Part shown: piece by piece, positions 47,199-55,562 of the stretch
Position numbering within the stretch: position 1 is the stretch's first letter
Layout of the letters: each line of letters opens with the position of its first letter
NCBI RefSeq assembly: GCF_006124995.1
Contig: NZ_QEWN01000112.1
Coordinates: forward strand, 48,534 to 112,533
Length of the DNA stretch: 64,000 nucleotides
Origin: Vibrio sp. Hep-1b-8
GTDB taxonomy: Bacteria > Pseudomonadota > Gammaproteobacteria > Enterobacterales > Vibrionaceae
Direction: 5' to 3'
The notes under the pieces: model-generated
Seen by the model: the letters and a program-made list of their open reading frames with translations, nothing else
What the model was told of the DNA's origin: nothing
Database searches by the model: none
Program-made: the position numbers and the translations under genes

Positions 47199-47711
47199 GT
47201 GAATGATACAGATGTAGTTACTACTCCAATTTATCAATTGGATAAATCATGCTGGGTACTTAAGCTCGCCAGTGCGCACCCCACGAGTTTTGAACTTCAA
47301 TACGATGGTGAAACTCATTATGTTGGTGTTATTGAGGTTATGAATAACGGAAACCTGATTTCTGTATCGGAAGCTAACTGGAAGTTTCGTCACAAAACGG
47401 ATCGGCTAGAGCAGTGGTGTCAGGTGCAACATTCAGAAACGTTGTCGATTAACATGAATTACCATTTTTCGGACGATGCACTGGTGATTGAATACCTAGC
47501 GCGCAATAGCGTACCTACACGTTTAGATATCCGCCACGAAATCCAACATCTACCGTGCCCTATTGATAAGGAAGCAACCCCTAAACCTCACTTCCCTTGG
47601 CAACATAGAAGAGACGGTCTGCCGAGTGACTTTCTATCCAAAACGGAGAAGACCGATTTTTTCAGAGAAGCGTTTTCTGCTAAACAGTGGATTATTCTGG
47701 ATAAACTGTGA
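47199..47711 (+). CDS. Unrecognised 170-residue protein of the ara locus
   Basis: GTG 47199 with TTGGAG 7 nt upstream, between araA and araC. The protein is beta-rich for its first about 110 residues (CWVLKLASAHPTSFELQYDGETHYVGVIEV, WCQVQHSETLSINMNYHFSDDALVIEYLARN), reminiscent of the beta-sandwich of aldose mutarotases. It is much shorter than those (about 300-380 residues), and no catalytic His/Glu pair can be assigned. The C-terminal part is polar with PHFPWQHRRDGLPSDF. No signal peptide. A small sugar-binding or mutarotase-like role is only a guess from context. Confidence 0.6.
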   Translation: MNDTDVVTTPIYQLDKSCWVLKLASAHPTSFELQYDGETHYVGVIEVMNNGNLISVSEANWKFRHKTDRLEQWCQVQHSETLSINMNYHFSDDALVIEYLARNSVPTRLDIRHEIQHLPCPIDKEATPKPHFPWQHRRDGLPSDFLSKTEKTDFFREAFSAKQWIILDKL

Positions 47712-47775
47712 GGAATCACGGTGACACTTTATTGTAGTCAGAATAAACTGACATAAACCTCAATGTAGATAACGC

Positions 47776-48615
47776 ATGCAAAACAATGATCCATTAAAGC
47801 CCGGGTATAACTTTGACGCTCACCTTGTGGCTGGCCTCACTCCTATTATTGAAGGAGATGAGCTAGATTTTGTCATTGATCGACCAAATGGTATGAAAGG
47901 TTTCATTATTAACCTCACCAGCCAAGGAGAGGGTACTATTTTCCATGGTGATGACGCTTTCGATGTAAAAGCGGGTGACTTACTGCTCTTTCCACCGAGT
48001 ACGACTCACTTTTATCATCGCAAAGAAGACAATGCCTCTTGGTTCCACCGATGGATTTATTTTCGTCCACGTGCATTTTGGAACGAGTGGCTTTGCTGGC
48101 ACGAACAGCATAAAGGGGTATATCTAACCAAGGGAATAGAAAGCAGCACGGTTTCAATGCTAGAGAAGCTATTTATCGATATAGAATATATTTCTAAATC
48201 CGATATGCCTTATCGCGATGATTTAGCGATCAACCTTCTTGAACAACTGATTATTCGCTGTAAAAGTATCCAGCCAGATGTCGTCAATAAACCTCTCGAC
48301 CCACGTGTGATTGAGGCGATGAACTATATGGCACAAAATTTAAGTCAAAGTTTCTCTCTAGAAGACATTGCGGATTTTACTTGTTTATCCGCTTCACGTT
48401 TAGGTCACCTATTTCGTGATGAAGTTGGTATGACGATTACTCAATGGCGAGACGACCAACGAGTCAGCCGAGCTAAGCAACTCTTGGTGACCACCAACTA
48501 TTCGATCAACAGGATAGGCAGGGTTGTCGGCTATACTGATCCCCTCTATTTTTCACGAGTCTTTAAACGCAAGTCTGGTGTTAGCCCTAAGCTTTATAGA
48601 GAGCAAATCACTTAG
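47776..48615 (+). CDS. araC: Arabinose operon regulator AraC
   Basis: 279 residues, closely similar to E. coli AraC throughout. The N-terminal arm and cupin domain read NDPLKPGYNFDAHLVAGLTPI, IDRPNGMKGFIINLT and GDLLLFPPSTTHFYHR. The DNA-binding domain has two HTHs (SLEDIADFTCLSASRLGHLFRDEVGM and NRIGRVVGYTDPLYFSRVFKRKSGVSP). It should activate araB and araFGH with arabinose and repress by looping without it, using the sites at 42940 and 43111. Unlike in E. coli, araC is downstream of and codirectional with araBDA, so it does not share the divergent promoter. Confidence 0.95.
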   Translation: MQNNDPLKPGYNFDAHLVAGLTPIIEGDELDFVIDRPNGMKGFIINLTSQGEGTIFHGDDAFDVKAGDLLLFPPSTTHFYHRKEDNASWFHRWIYFRPRAFWNEWLCWHEQHKGVYLTKGIESSTVSMLEKLFIDIEYISKSDMPYRDDLAINLLEQLIIRCKSIQPDVVNKPLDPRVIEAMNYMAQNLSQSFSLEDIADFTCLSASRLGHLFRDEVGMTITQWRDDQRVSRAKQLLVTTNYSINRIGRVVGYTDPLYFSRVFKRKSGVSPKLYREQIT

Positions 48616-48620
48616 TCGCG

Positions 48621-48642
48621 GCAAGAAAATATCTTGCTTTTC
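48621..48642 (+). terminator. Terminator after araC
   Basis: GCAAGA/TCTTGC with a 5-nt loop and T4, 5 nt after the araC stop. Modest stability. Confidence 0.6.
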
Positions 48643-48684
48643 CACATAATAAACGCGGTATATGGTAAGGCTTAAAGCACAAGG

Positions 48685-48708
48685 CTTAAAGGACAGGCAC
48701 CATTAAAT
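48685..48708 (+). repeat. 24-bp direct repeat, copy 1
   Basis: Contains TTAAAGGACAGGCACCATTA and is identical over 24 bp to 48980-49003. GGACAGGCACC-type repeats are known to me from REP/RAYT-like elements in gammaproteobacteria. No Y1 transposase is visible here. Confidence 0.7.
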
Positions 48709-48720
48709 GTTAATAATTTA

Positions 48721-48918
48721 TTGCGAGTATCCATTGTTACCCACTGCATACACAATTTAGTTCTACTCGTCGTTAATGTTCTCTATTTTGAGATCGAGGG
48801 TAACTATGCATTACCTTCTTTGGATAGTTCACCATATATACCGAGCATCCCCCAAGTCGTTGCGATTCTTTTTTTAGTGATCTTTTCAAAGTACATCTAT
48901 CGAAGCATTATTAAGTAA
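48721..48918 (+). CDS. Possible small membrane protein
   Basis: A 65-codon frame with a TTG start, directly after the first 24-bp repeat. It contains two hydrophobic stretches (NLVLLVVNVLYFEI and VVAILFLVIFSKYIY). There is no clear ribosome-binding site and no recognised family. It may be a cassette between repeats or a random frame in AT-rich DNA. Confidence 0.25.
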   Translation: MRVSIVTHCIHNLVLLVVNVLYFEIEGNYALPSLDSSPYIPSIPQVVAILFLVIFSKYIYRSIIK

Positions 48919-48979
48919 CTGATCCTCAGTGCGACCGCATGAGTGTTTAATTTTTACCCACCGCGTTTAGGCCTTCACT

Positions 48980-49003
48980 CTTAAAGGACAGGCACCATTA
49001 AAT
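48980..49003 (+). repeat. 24-bp direct repeat, copy 2
   Basis: Identical to 48685-48708, in the same orientation, 295 bp downstream. It ends just inside a minus-strand reading frame whose C-terminus it encodes. Confidence 0.7.
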
Positions 49004-49407
49004 ATATCGTGATACACCTTCGCCAATTCAAAATATGCATTATTTAGCCTACAGATTTCCGTAGAGAGTTGAGCCTCTAATTTGGTAAGTTTGTTTAAGG
49101 ATTTAACTGGTAGACAATGATTATTAAAGGTAAGTATGAAAGGTAAAAGCCTAGTTGCCAATTAACTCGGTGTCCAAAACTGCTGGTGCGGATAAGTGCT
49201 TGGCAATGCAATGCGCTTTTAAGCTGTAATTCATTTTCTAACGATTCATCTGCTCTGCAAGGCTACTTTACTTCCAGAAATAGCTTCTAATGGAGAATCT
49301 AAGTGTATGGTATTTGTTTTAAAGGGTAAACTTTCGAATTGAACATCATTGAAATAATGAACACCGACTTTTGATAGGATTATGTTAAAAAAGTTTATGG
49401 ATGGAAT

Positions 49408-50979
49408 ATGGATTACAAATACCCCCCAAGAGAAATCATAGACCCAGAAGAAGAGAAAAAATCTATGGTGGAAAGTCAGGTTAGGCGTTCAAATGCAGCG
49501 ATAGCTGAATATGATGAAAGGGAAAGAAGAAGAGCTAAACTATTGGCTTCTTTGCCCAAAGAGAACAAATCTCACGTGAATCACGGGCCCGTTCTCAAAT
49601 CAACGCTGTTAAAGAATGAATATAATATGAATGCTTTAGGGAAAGGTTCGTTTTCTTCACTGTCTATGGGGATGAAAAGCTTTGAAGTATTAAAAGCTCA
49701 AGAAGCATTGAAAGCAGTGGGAGTCTATCAAGGAAAGGTTGAAGGAATCTTTGGAAGTAAAACAGAGCAAGCGGTTAAATCTTTTCAGCAGACATACAAA
49801 CCAACGCATACAACTCATGCTCATTACAATCTTGATAAGACCGATGGTGTTGTAGGTAGAAATACTGTACTAGCACTAGATGAAGCGGTCGTTGAGCAAT
49901 GGGATAGCACTTTTCATCTTGGTTGGATGCAATCGACGACCACTCAATCACAAGATGAATTGTGGGCAAACCTCTTTACGTCAGAGACAAGTGAGGAACA
50001 AAAGCAGACCATCAAGCGCTGTAATCTTCATTTGAACGAGCCCGTTCGAGAGGGTGAAATTGTCCTTCTTCCAACTACAGAGCCTAAAACAAAGGATGAA
50101 CGAGAGCTGCTCAATCTTTGGATTGAACAAGCGAAGATTGCCAGTAAGGAATTAGGAAAACTATTGGATGAGGAGGTAGCGACACTCAACCGTCACTTCG
50201 AGCTTTTCTCTCATCAACTGGAAGAGCGGATTGAATCGGATGGTTTGCCTCTTGATTTTTATGCTCAGGTAGCGGTGGGGGTTGGTGCAACGTCTGCAAT
50301 CGTTGAGCAAAACCTTAAGAATATTCAAAATGTCCTATTAGAAATAAATGGCCTGTATGTGCAGCATGTCGAAACCAATCAAAAAGTGGGCTATGCCAAT
50401 AATCAGCGATTTTTTGATCAGCGTTCCGCATTGTTTAAAAAACTGGATGGTTCCTTTGCAATGCTATCCAAACGTAGCGTTCAATTGCCCATCTACACCC
50501 AAATTAAACGCAATTTAAGCCTCTCTACTAAATCAGTTGTTCACAATGCGGATGAAATATTAAAGACTGGTTTTGTAAAAGAATTAGGGAAGCGGATTGG
50601 TAATATTGCTCTTGGAATTTCTGCCGCCAGAGGTGTGGGTTATGTAGGTTTACTTGTGGGTGCCGTCAGTGGTGTTGATAACATTTTTGAAGCGTGCAAG
50701 GTGGATGGTTCGGGAGAATGTGGTAAGACAACGACACGTGAAGTCGTTGGGTTTATTGGTGGTATATATGGTGGAGTCAAAGGTGGAGGTGCTGGAGTGG
50801 GGCTTGCTGTTACAGCTGTTTCTGGCATTGCTTTGGCTATCGGTGTGACTGCCTCCGCACCTGTGCTGGCTGTTGCGGCAATCGGTGGGGCTATTGTAGG
50901 TGGTGGTGTTGGTGGGATGACCGGTACTCTAGTTGGTAAATGGGGAGCGGACTTTGCGTATGAGTGGGCTACAGAATGA
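49408..50979 (+). CDS. Probable membrane-disrupting toxin with peptidoglycan-binding module
   Basis: 523 residues, no signal peptide. A charged N-terminus is followed by a PG_binding_1-like domain (about 91-160: AQEALKAVGVYQGKVEGIFGSKTEQAVKSFQQ, DGVVGRNT) and a LysM-like end (NLHLNEPVREGEIVLLP, about 206-222). A long helical middle follows (about 230-400). The last 80 residues are a Gly/Ala-rich hydrophobic block (VGFIGGIYGG ... AVAAIGGAIVGGGVGG), like pore-forming toxins. This layout resembles Tme-type membrane-disrupting T6SS effectors of Vibrio. The next gene overlaps by 4 nt and encodes a membrane protein, as expected for immunity. The secretion route is not proven. Confidence 0.7.
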   Translation: MDYKYPPREIIDPEEEKKSMVESQVRRSNAAIAEYDERERRRAKLLASLPKENKSHVNHGPVLKSTLLKNEYNMNALGKGSFSSLSMGMKSFEVLKAQEALKAVGVYQGKVEGIFGSKTEQAVKSFQQTYKPTHTTHAHYNLDKTDGVVGRNTVLALDEAVVEQWDSTFHLGWMQSTTTQSQDELWANLFTSETSEEQKQTIKRCNLHLNEPVREGEIVLLPTTEPKTKDERELLNLWIEQAKIASKELGKLLDEEVATLNRHFELFSHQLEERIESDGLPLDFYAQVAVGVGATSAIVEQNLKNIQNVLLEINGLYVQHVETNQKVGYANNQRFFDQRSALFKKLDGSFAMLSKRSVQLPIYTQIKRNLSLSTKSVVHNADEILKTGFVKELGKRIGNIALGISAARGVGYVGLLVGAVSGVDNIFEACKVDGSGECGKTTTREVVGFIGGIYGGVKGGGAGVGLAVTAVSGIALAIGVTASAPVLAVAAIGGAIVGGGVGGMTGTLVGKWGADFAYEWATE

Positions 50980-51365
50980 CAGAACTCATTGACATTTTAT
51001 TGCTTTCAGCTCGGAAAATTATTGCAATCTATGCAATTGTTTGGTGCTTTCCAGCGATAGTTATATTGCCAGTAATTTCATTAGGGAGTTTTAAGTATAT
51101 TATCTTTATGGATAAGCAGTTAGCAAAAGGCCTTGGCAAATACTATGACGATAACGGTTATATGCGCCCTAAATATCAATTGTCTTGGGAGGTAGGGAGC
51201 CGCTGCTTTGATTATTGGGTTAAGTACCCATTTATTCGTAAGCGGGTTACAACAAAATCAGTCAAATTTAAGGCGTTTATGTGGTGGAATGCTTTAGGAA
51301 TGTGGAGTTGGATAGCGGTTTTTTTTCTGGCTTTTCTTGAGAAGGGGCTAGGTATTTCATTCTGA
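50976..51365 (+). CDS. Putative membrane immunity protein
   Basis: 129 residues from ATG 50976, which overlaps the toxin stop (ATGA). A GTG at 50964 would add four residues. Two hydrophobic segments (about 16-40, IAIYAIVWCFPAIVILPVISLGSF, and about 103-122, MWWNALGMWSWIAVFFLAFL) flank a polar, aromatic-rich loop (KYYDDNGYMRPKYQLSWEVGSRCFDYWVKYPFI). An inner-membrane location fits protection against a pore-forming partner. No named family is recognised. The role is inferred from the tight overlap and topology. Confidence 0.65.
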   Translation: MTELIDILLLSARKIIAIYAIVWCFPAIVILPVISLGSFKYIIFMDKQLAKGLGKYYDDNGYMRPKYQLSWEVGSRCFDYWVKYPFIRKRVTTKSVKFKAFMWWNALGMWSWIAVFFLAFLEKGLGISF

Positions 51366-51471
51366 TTTAACTGTGTGATTCATAGACATCCTTTCAACTA
51401 TACTGGGTGTCAATGAACAGAGAAATGCAACAAAGGCTACAGTGAGTAAAAATGTACAACGAATGTGCTGA

Positions 51472-51651
51472 TGCAGAGAGCGTATGCCGTTGGCTGGGCT
51501 TATGTTGCAAATGGATGGCAGTCCACATTGCTGGTTCGGTAATGAACGCTCTTGCCTCATGGCTATCGTGGATGATGCAACGAGTGGTATTCATGCGCAG
51601 TTTTTCCCTCAGAAACATGATTCACCCAGTGCTGAAAAAGTATTGGGCTAG
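51472..51651 (+). pseudogene. ISNCY/IS1202-type transposase fragment
   Basis: The frame from TGC 51472 reads CRERMPLAGLMLQMDGSPHCWFG, then SCLMAIVDDATSGIHAQFFPQ, and stops at 51649. This is the start of the DDE core of ISNCY-family transposases (pattern LLQxDGSxHxWF ... LxxxIDDATxxIxxxxF), with the first and second acidic positions. Full proteins have over 400 residues, so only about 60 remain, bounded by stops at both ends. It lies directly behind the toxin-immunity pair, a trace of how the pair may have moved. Overlapping frames here are spurious. Confidence 0.75.
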
Positions 51652-51701
51652 TCACCGACTTATGGGTATGAGTGTTCTCAATACCAATGTATAGCGCATT
51701 A

Positions 51702-53030
51702 TCAGCCTTGTGACTTTGCTAGATAGGAACGCATTTCCTGTTCGGGTACCATGCCACCGCCGGTTGCCCATACGAGGTGAGTCGCATTGTTCATAACGGA
51801 ATTGGCAAACTTCATTCTCAGCCGATATTCATGACTGTTTGTCACCACGATTGGCCCCATCATGCCAGCTAACGCCGATGGTTCGAGCTGGATGTTTTGA
51901 TGCTGATTGAGTTGACCCAACAGTTGGTACATACGCTCATCCGTCACCGTGAAATAGCCATCGATCATCCTTTCCATCGCTCGTCCAACAAAGCCTGACG
52001 CGCGACCGACAGCTAAGCCGTCTGCTGCGGTTATGTTATCAATCCCTATATCTTGGACGCTGATTTTGTCGTGGAGTCCAGTATGGACCCCAAGAAGCAT
52101 ACATGGAGAGTGGGTGGGTTCAGCAAAGAGGCAATGTACATGGTCTCCGAACGCCATTTTTAGACCAAAGGCAACGCCACCTGGCCCTCCACCGACACCA
52201 CAAGGTAGGTAAACAAACAAAGGATGTTGCTCGTCGACGACGATACCTTGCTGGTCAAACTGCGCCTTCAAACGCTCACCAGCGACGGAATAGCCCAAAA
52301 ATAGAGTTTGAGAGTTTTCGTCATCAATGAAGAAACAATTAGGGTCACTTTCAGCTTCTTTTCTACCTTGTTCAACCGCGACGCCGTAATCTTGTTCGTA
52401 CACCACGACATTCACTCCGTGATCGCGAAGCTTATCTTTCTTCCACTGGCGGGCGTCAGCAGACATATGCACCGAGACAGAAAATCCTAACTTGGCACTA
52501 ATGATACCGATAGACATTCCAAGGTTACCGGTAGAGCCAACCGCAATGCTGAACTGGCTGAAAAACTGACGAAAAGATTCGTTCAGCAGTAGGCTGTAAT
52601 CATCGGATTTTGTAAGCAAGCCTGCATCAAGTGCGAGCCTTTCAGCGTGCGTCAATACTTCATAAATGCCGCCTCGGGCCTTGATCGATCCAGAAATCGG
52701 TAAGTGGCTATCTTTTTTAAGGAGTAGATGACCTGCGATGCTGGTGTTAAATCGTCGTTCAAGTTCCATTTTCATGGCAGGTATGGAAACCAGTTCAGAT
52801 TCGATAATGCCTTGTGCTGGCGCTGTTTCTGGAAAGGCTTTGGCAAGGTAAGGAGCAAAGCGTAGTAATCGCTCACTTGCATCTCGAATATCCATCGCAT
52901 CAAGTCCGACATGCGGTAGTGCTTCTTCGACAGAAGTAATCGAAGGATTAAACCAAGATGTTTCGTTGAGCCCGATAAGCTCTTCGACGAGCGGATATTG
53001 TTGGATAAGCAGATCAATCCGGAATGTCAT
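51702..53030 (-). CDS. dsdA: D-serine dehydratase
   Basis: 442 residues, the normal length for DsdA. A fold-type II PLP enzyme that deaminates D-serine to pyruvate and ammonia. The PLP lysine is in [32 protein letters not shown] is the phosphate/substrate loop, and [18 protein letters not shown] is the glycine-rich PLP phosphate cup. The N-terminus (WFNP near residue 26) matches the family. No dsdC or dsdX is adjacent. Transcribed alone on the minus strand. Confidence 0.93.
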   Translation of the reverse strand: MTFRIDLLIQQYPLVEELIGLNETSWFNPSITSVEEALPHVGLDAMDIRDASERLLRFAPYLAKAFPETAPAQGIIESELVSIPAMKMELERRFNTSIAGHLLLKKDSHLPISGSIKARGGIYEVLTHAERLALDAGLLTKSDDYSLLLNESFRQFFSQFSIAVGSTGNLGMSIGIISAKLGFSVSVHMSADARQWKKDKLRDHGVNVVVYEQDYGVAVEQGRKEAESDPNCFFIDDENSQTLFLGYSVAGERLKAQFDQQGIVVDEQHPLFVYLPCGVGGGPGGVAFGLKMAFGDHVHCLFAEPTHSPCMLLGVHTGLHDKISVQDIGIDNITAADGLAVGRASGFVGRAMERMIDGYFTVTDERMYQLLGQLNQHQNIQLEPSALAGMMGPIVVTNSHEYRLRMKFANSVMNNATHLVWATGGGMVPEQEMRSYLAKSQG

Positions 53031-53140
53031 TACATTACCTTGCGTGTTATCGAATAGGGCCCAATATAATTCAAATTAGTACTTCTGTGTCAGAGGCTAC
53101 TGAGAACGTTTTGCATTCATTGAGGTCAGGATAGAGCCGG

Positions 53141-53836
53141 TTATTTAGCGTGGAAAATCTGCTCGGTTTCCAGTGCGGTCATGGCACGGATTTGGCGCCA
53201 AACGTAGTAGAAAATACCGAACATCATTAGCATGCTTGGAATCGCTATAATTGGATAGCTGTAAAGTGTCAGTTTACCTAACTCTTCATTGAATTCTGCT
53301 GTTCCTGCGGGGCTTGTTACAATCCAAGTCGCAAGGAAGTAGTTCATTGCCGATGAGAAGGCGAATGTGCTCGCGAATAGATAGTTTGATGACATCAAGC
53401 AGCGTTCGAACGCTTGCGTTTTATTATTCTCTTTTAAACGCTCAGTGATCAGTTCTAGGTTGAGTACGGTGTCATTTAGAACCATCTTCTGCATAAATGG
53501 GTAGCGAGTAAAGGTTGACCCTAGCACGGCCAAACCGATCAGGCCTGGAATCAAAGCCTCTTTAAGTGCTAACCAACGAGTATCGAGTTCGAGTAGACCG
53601 ATCCCCCCCGTTAATAAGACACTGACAAAGCCAAGCGCTGCGATAAAGTTAAATTTCTTATTGCGAATCAGATCCATGGCGCCATAAGCGATCGGAAACG
53701 CCAGAGCAACAACCAACGCCATCGCCGTTCCTAAATGTTCGTCACCGCTGAATTTCATTAAAATAAATGACGGTATGACGACGTTAAATAAGATTTCGAA
53801 TAGAGGATTCGATTTTTTTGGGGTGGTGCTGTTCAT
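53141..53836 (-). CDS. VC0807-family integral membrane protein
   Basis: 231 residues with about six TM helices. It contains NPLFEILFNVVIPSFILMKFSG at the start and FNFIAALGFVSVLLTGGIGLLELD and LNYFLATWIVTSP-like stretches (here AMNYFLATWIVTSPAG). I recognise it as the VC0807 family, common in Vibrio and other gammaproteobacteria and of unknown function. Monocistronic, facing away from the rhlE gene, with 110 bp to dsdA. Confidence 0.7.
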   Translation of the reverse strand: MNSTTPKKSNPLFEILFNVVIPSFILMKFSGDEHLGTAMALVVALAFPIAYGAMDLIRNKKFNFIAALGFVSVLLTGGIGLLELDTRWLALKEALIPGLIGLAVLGSTFTRYPFMQKMVLNDTVLNLELITERLKENNKTQAFERCLMSSNYLFASTFAFSSAMNYFLATWIVTSPAGTAEFNEELGKLTLYSYPIIAIPSMLMMFGIFYYVWRQIRAMTALETEQIFHAK

Positions 53837-54227
53837 AATTTTCTACTGACTCTATAGGGCTGGCTTACATACAAATTTCGAATGGGAGTGTTCATTGTAT
53901 GAGGTCAGATGTAAAGCACTAAAGTACCAGTTATGTAACGACTTATGAAAGAGATGCGATCAAAACCTGACGCCATTCCCTTGATTATTATAGCGTGATG
54001 CTAGGTTAGACGTGGTTATGGAGGGGGGGGCGGGGTAAAGAGAAATCGTCACAAAGTTGCTCTTTTGGGGACTATCAGGCTGTTCAATAATGGCGAGAAC
54101 GTCGTCAAATGAGGAGTTATTTAGGCTAATTTCACATTTACACTCCCATCTCGGCGTTAATGCTCTATAATCAGCGACCGTAATTTGGGTTACGCTTTAA
54201 ATTTGTCGTTAGCTTTAGGAACAAGAT
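53837..54227. other. Divergent intergenic region before rhlE
   Basis: 391 bp with no gene. It holds a run of eight G, a C and four G at 54023-54035, unusual in this genome and capable of G-quadruplex formation on the plus strand. TATAAT at about 54165-54170 is a likely -10 for rhlE, with a long 5' leader typical of cold-inducible helicase genes. Nothing else is recognised. Confidence 0.45.
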
Positions 54228-55511
54228 ATGTCATTTGCATCACAAAACTTTTCTCCAGAAATCGTGAAAGCTCTTACTGAGTGTGGGTATGAGAAACTCA
54301 CTCCAGTTCAGCAACAAGCGATTCCTTTAGCTCGCCGTGGACATGACATTCTAGCTAACGCACAAACGGGTACGGGTAAAACAGCCGCGTTTGCTTTGCC
54401 TATCGTTCAGAATATCCTTGATAGTGCCAAATCCGCTAATCGCCACCAAACGCGTGCCGTTATTTTAACGCCGACACGCGAACTGGCAGAACAGGTTGCG
54501 ACAAACATCCAAGATTACACAAAGTACACCGACATCAAGACCGTTGCGATCTTTGGTGGCAAGAAAATGGCAACGCAGCAAAAAGCCCTTGAAGCGGGTG
54601 TAGATGTGCTTGTTGCTACGCCGGGTCGTCTGATTGAGCATATTGAACTCAATAACGTTTCTTTGGCTAACCTAGAGTACCTAGTATTCGATGAAGCTGA
54701 CCGTATGTTAGACATGGGTTTTATCGCTTCGATCGAAAAGATCATGGCTGGCGTCACCACTAAACCTCAGACTATGCTTTTCTCTGCAACTTTCTCAGCG
54801 CAGATGAACAAGCTGGCAGGCCAAATTCTGCGTCAACCAAAACGCGTTTCTGTTGCTCGAGAGAACGTGACCGCTGACACCATTGCGCATGTTGTTTACC
54901 CTGTAGAGCAAGAGCGCAAGCGAGAGCTATTGTCGGAGCTTATTGGCCGTAAGAACTGGAAGCAGGTGCTGGTTTTTGTTAACTACAAAGAGACGGCAAA
55001 CGAGCTACTTAAAGAGCTGAAGCTTGATGGTATTAAAGCCGTGCTTTGTCATGGTGACAAAGCGCAGAGTGCTCGTCGCCGTGCGCTGGAAGAATTCAAA
55101 ACCGGTAAGGCTCGCGTGATGATCGCGACGGACGTTGCAGCCCGTGGCCTTGATATTCAGAACTTACCTCATGTTGTGAACTTTGATATGCCATTTTTGG
55201 CTGAAGATTATGTTCACCGCATTGGCCGTACGGGTCGTGCTGGCCAGCGTGGTAATGCGGTATCGTTCGTTAACCGTGAAGAAGAGCTAACACTTCAACA
55301 GGTGGAAACCTTAATTGGTCAACGTATCTACCGTAAAGAGCTAGAAGGTTATGAGCCAAAGAACCGCGACGCTCTAATAGAAAAAATGCACACTAAACCT
55401 GCATTTAAAAACCGTAAAACCCGTACTAACAATCCAAGTGATGCCAGCCAGGGTGAAGCGGAGCGCCGCTCACGTCTACGCCGAATGATTCGCAACAAAA
55501 ATGGTAAATAG
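54228..55511 (+). CDS. rhlE: DEAD-box RNA helicase, RhlE-like
   Basis: 427 residues. All DEAD-box motifs are present in order: Q motif TPVQQQAIP, I AQTGTGKT, Ia PTRELAEQ, GG, Ib TPGR, II DEAD, III SAT, IV VLVFVNYK, V ATDVAARGLDI, VI HRIGRTGRAG. The C-terminus is short and basic (KNRKTRTNNPSD...RRSRLRRMIRNKNGK), as in RhlE rather than DeaD or DbpA. It remodels RNA in ribosome assembly and cold adaptation. Single gene with a strong terminator. Confidence 0.9.
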   Translation: MSFASQNFSPEIVKALTECGYEKLTPVQQQAIPLARRGHDILANAQTGTGKTAAFALPIVQNILDSAKSANRHQTRAVILTPTRELAEQVATNIQDYTKYTDIKTVAIFGGKKMATQQKALEAGVDVLVATPGRLIEHIELNNVSLANLEYLVFDEADRMLDMGFIASIEKIMAGVTTKPQTMLFSATFSAQMNKLAGQILRQPKRVSVARENVTADTIAHVVYPVEQERKRELLSELIGRKNWKQVLVFVNYKETANELLKELKLDGIKAVLCHGDKAQSARRRALEEFKTGKARVMIATDVAARGLDIQNLPHVVNFDMPFLAEDYVHRIGRTGRAGQRGNAVSFVNREEELTLQQVETLIGQRIYRKELEGYEPKNRDALIEKMHTKPAFKNRKTRTNNPSDASQGEAERRSRLRRMIRNKNGK

Positions 55512-55512
55512 T

Positions 55513-55541
55513 AAAAAAGGAGCCTTTCGGGCTCCTTTTTT
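55513..55541 (+). terminator. Terminator after rhlE
   Basis: GGAGCC/GGCTCC stem with a TTTC-type loop, A6 before and T6 after. Also placed to stop the convergent lipoprotein gene. Confidence 0.93.
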
Positions 55542-55562
55542 GATCTGAGTGCGAGGCTATCG

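Larger units (their letters stand above)
48643..49407. other. Low-gene-content accessory stretch
   Basis: 765 bp between araC and the toxin gene. It contains two 24-bp identical direct repeats (48685, 48980), one hydrophobic short ORF (48721-48918) and a minus-strand frame (49161-48967) that ends inside the second repeat. No transposase or conserved family was recognised. The stretch looks like the debris at the edge of mobile DNA. Confidence 0.45.

Noticed and set aside
51394..51694. ORFs on both strands (51452-51694 plus, 51618-51394 minus)
   Set aside because: Another frame here carries clear DDE transposase motifs, so these are out-of-frame shadows.
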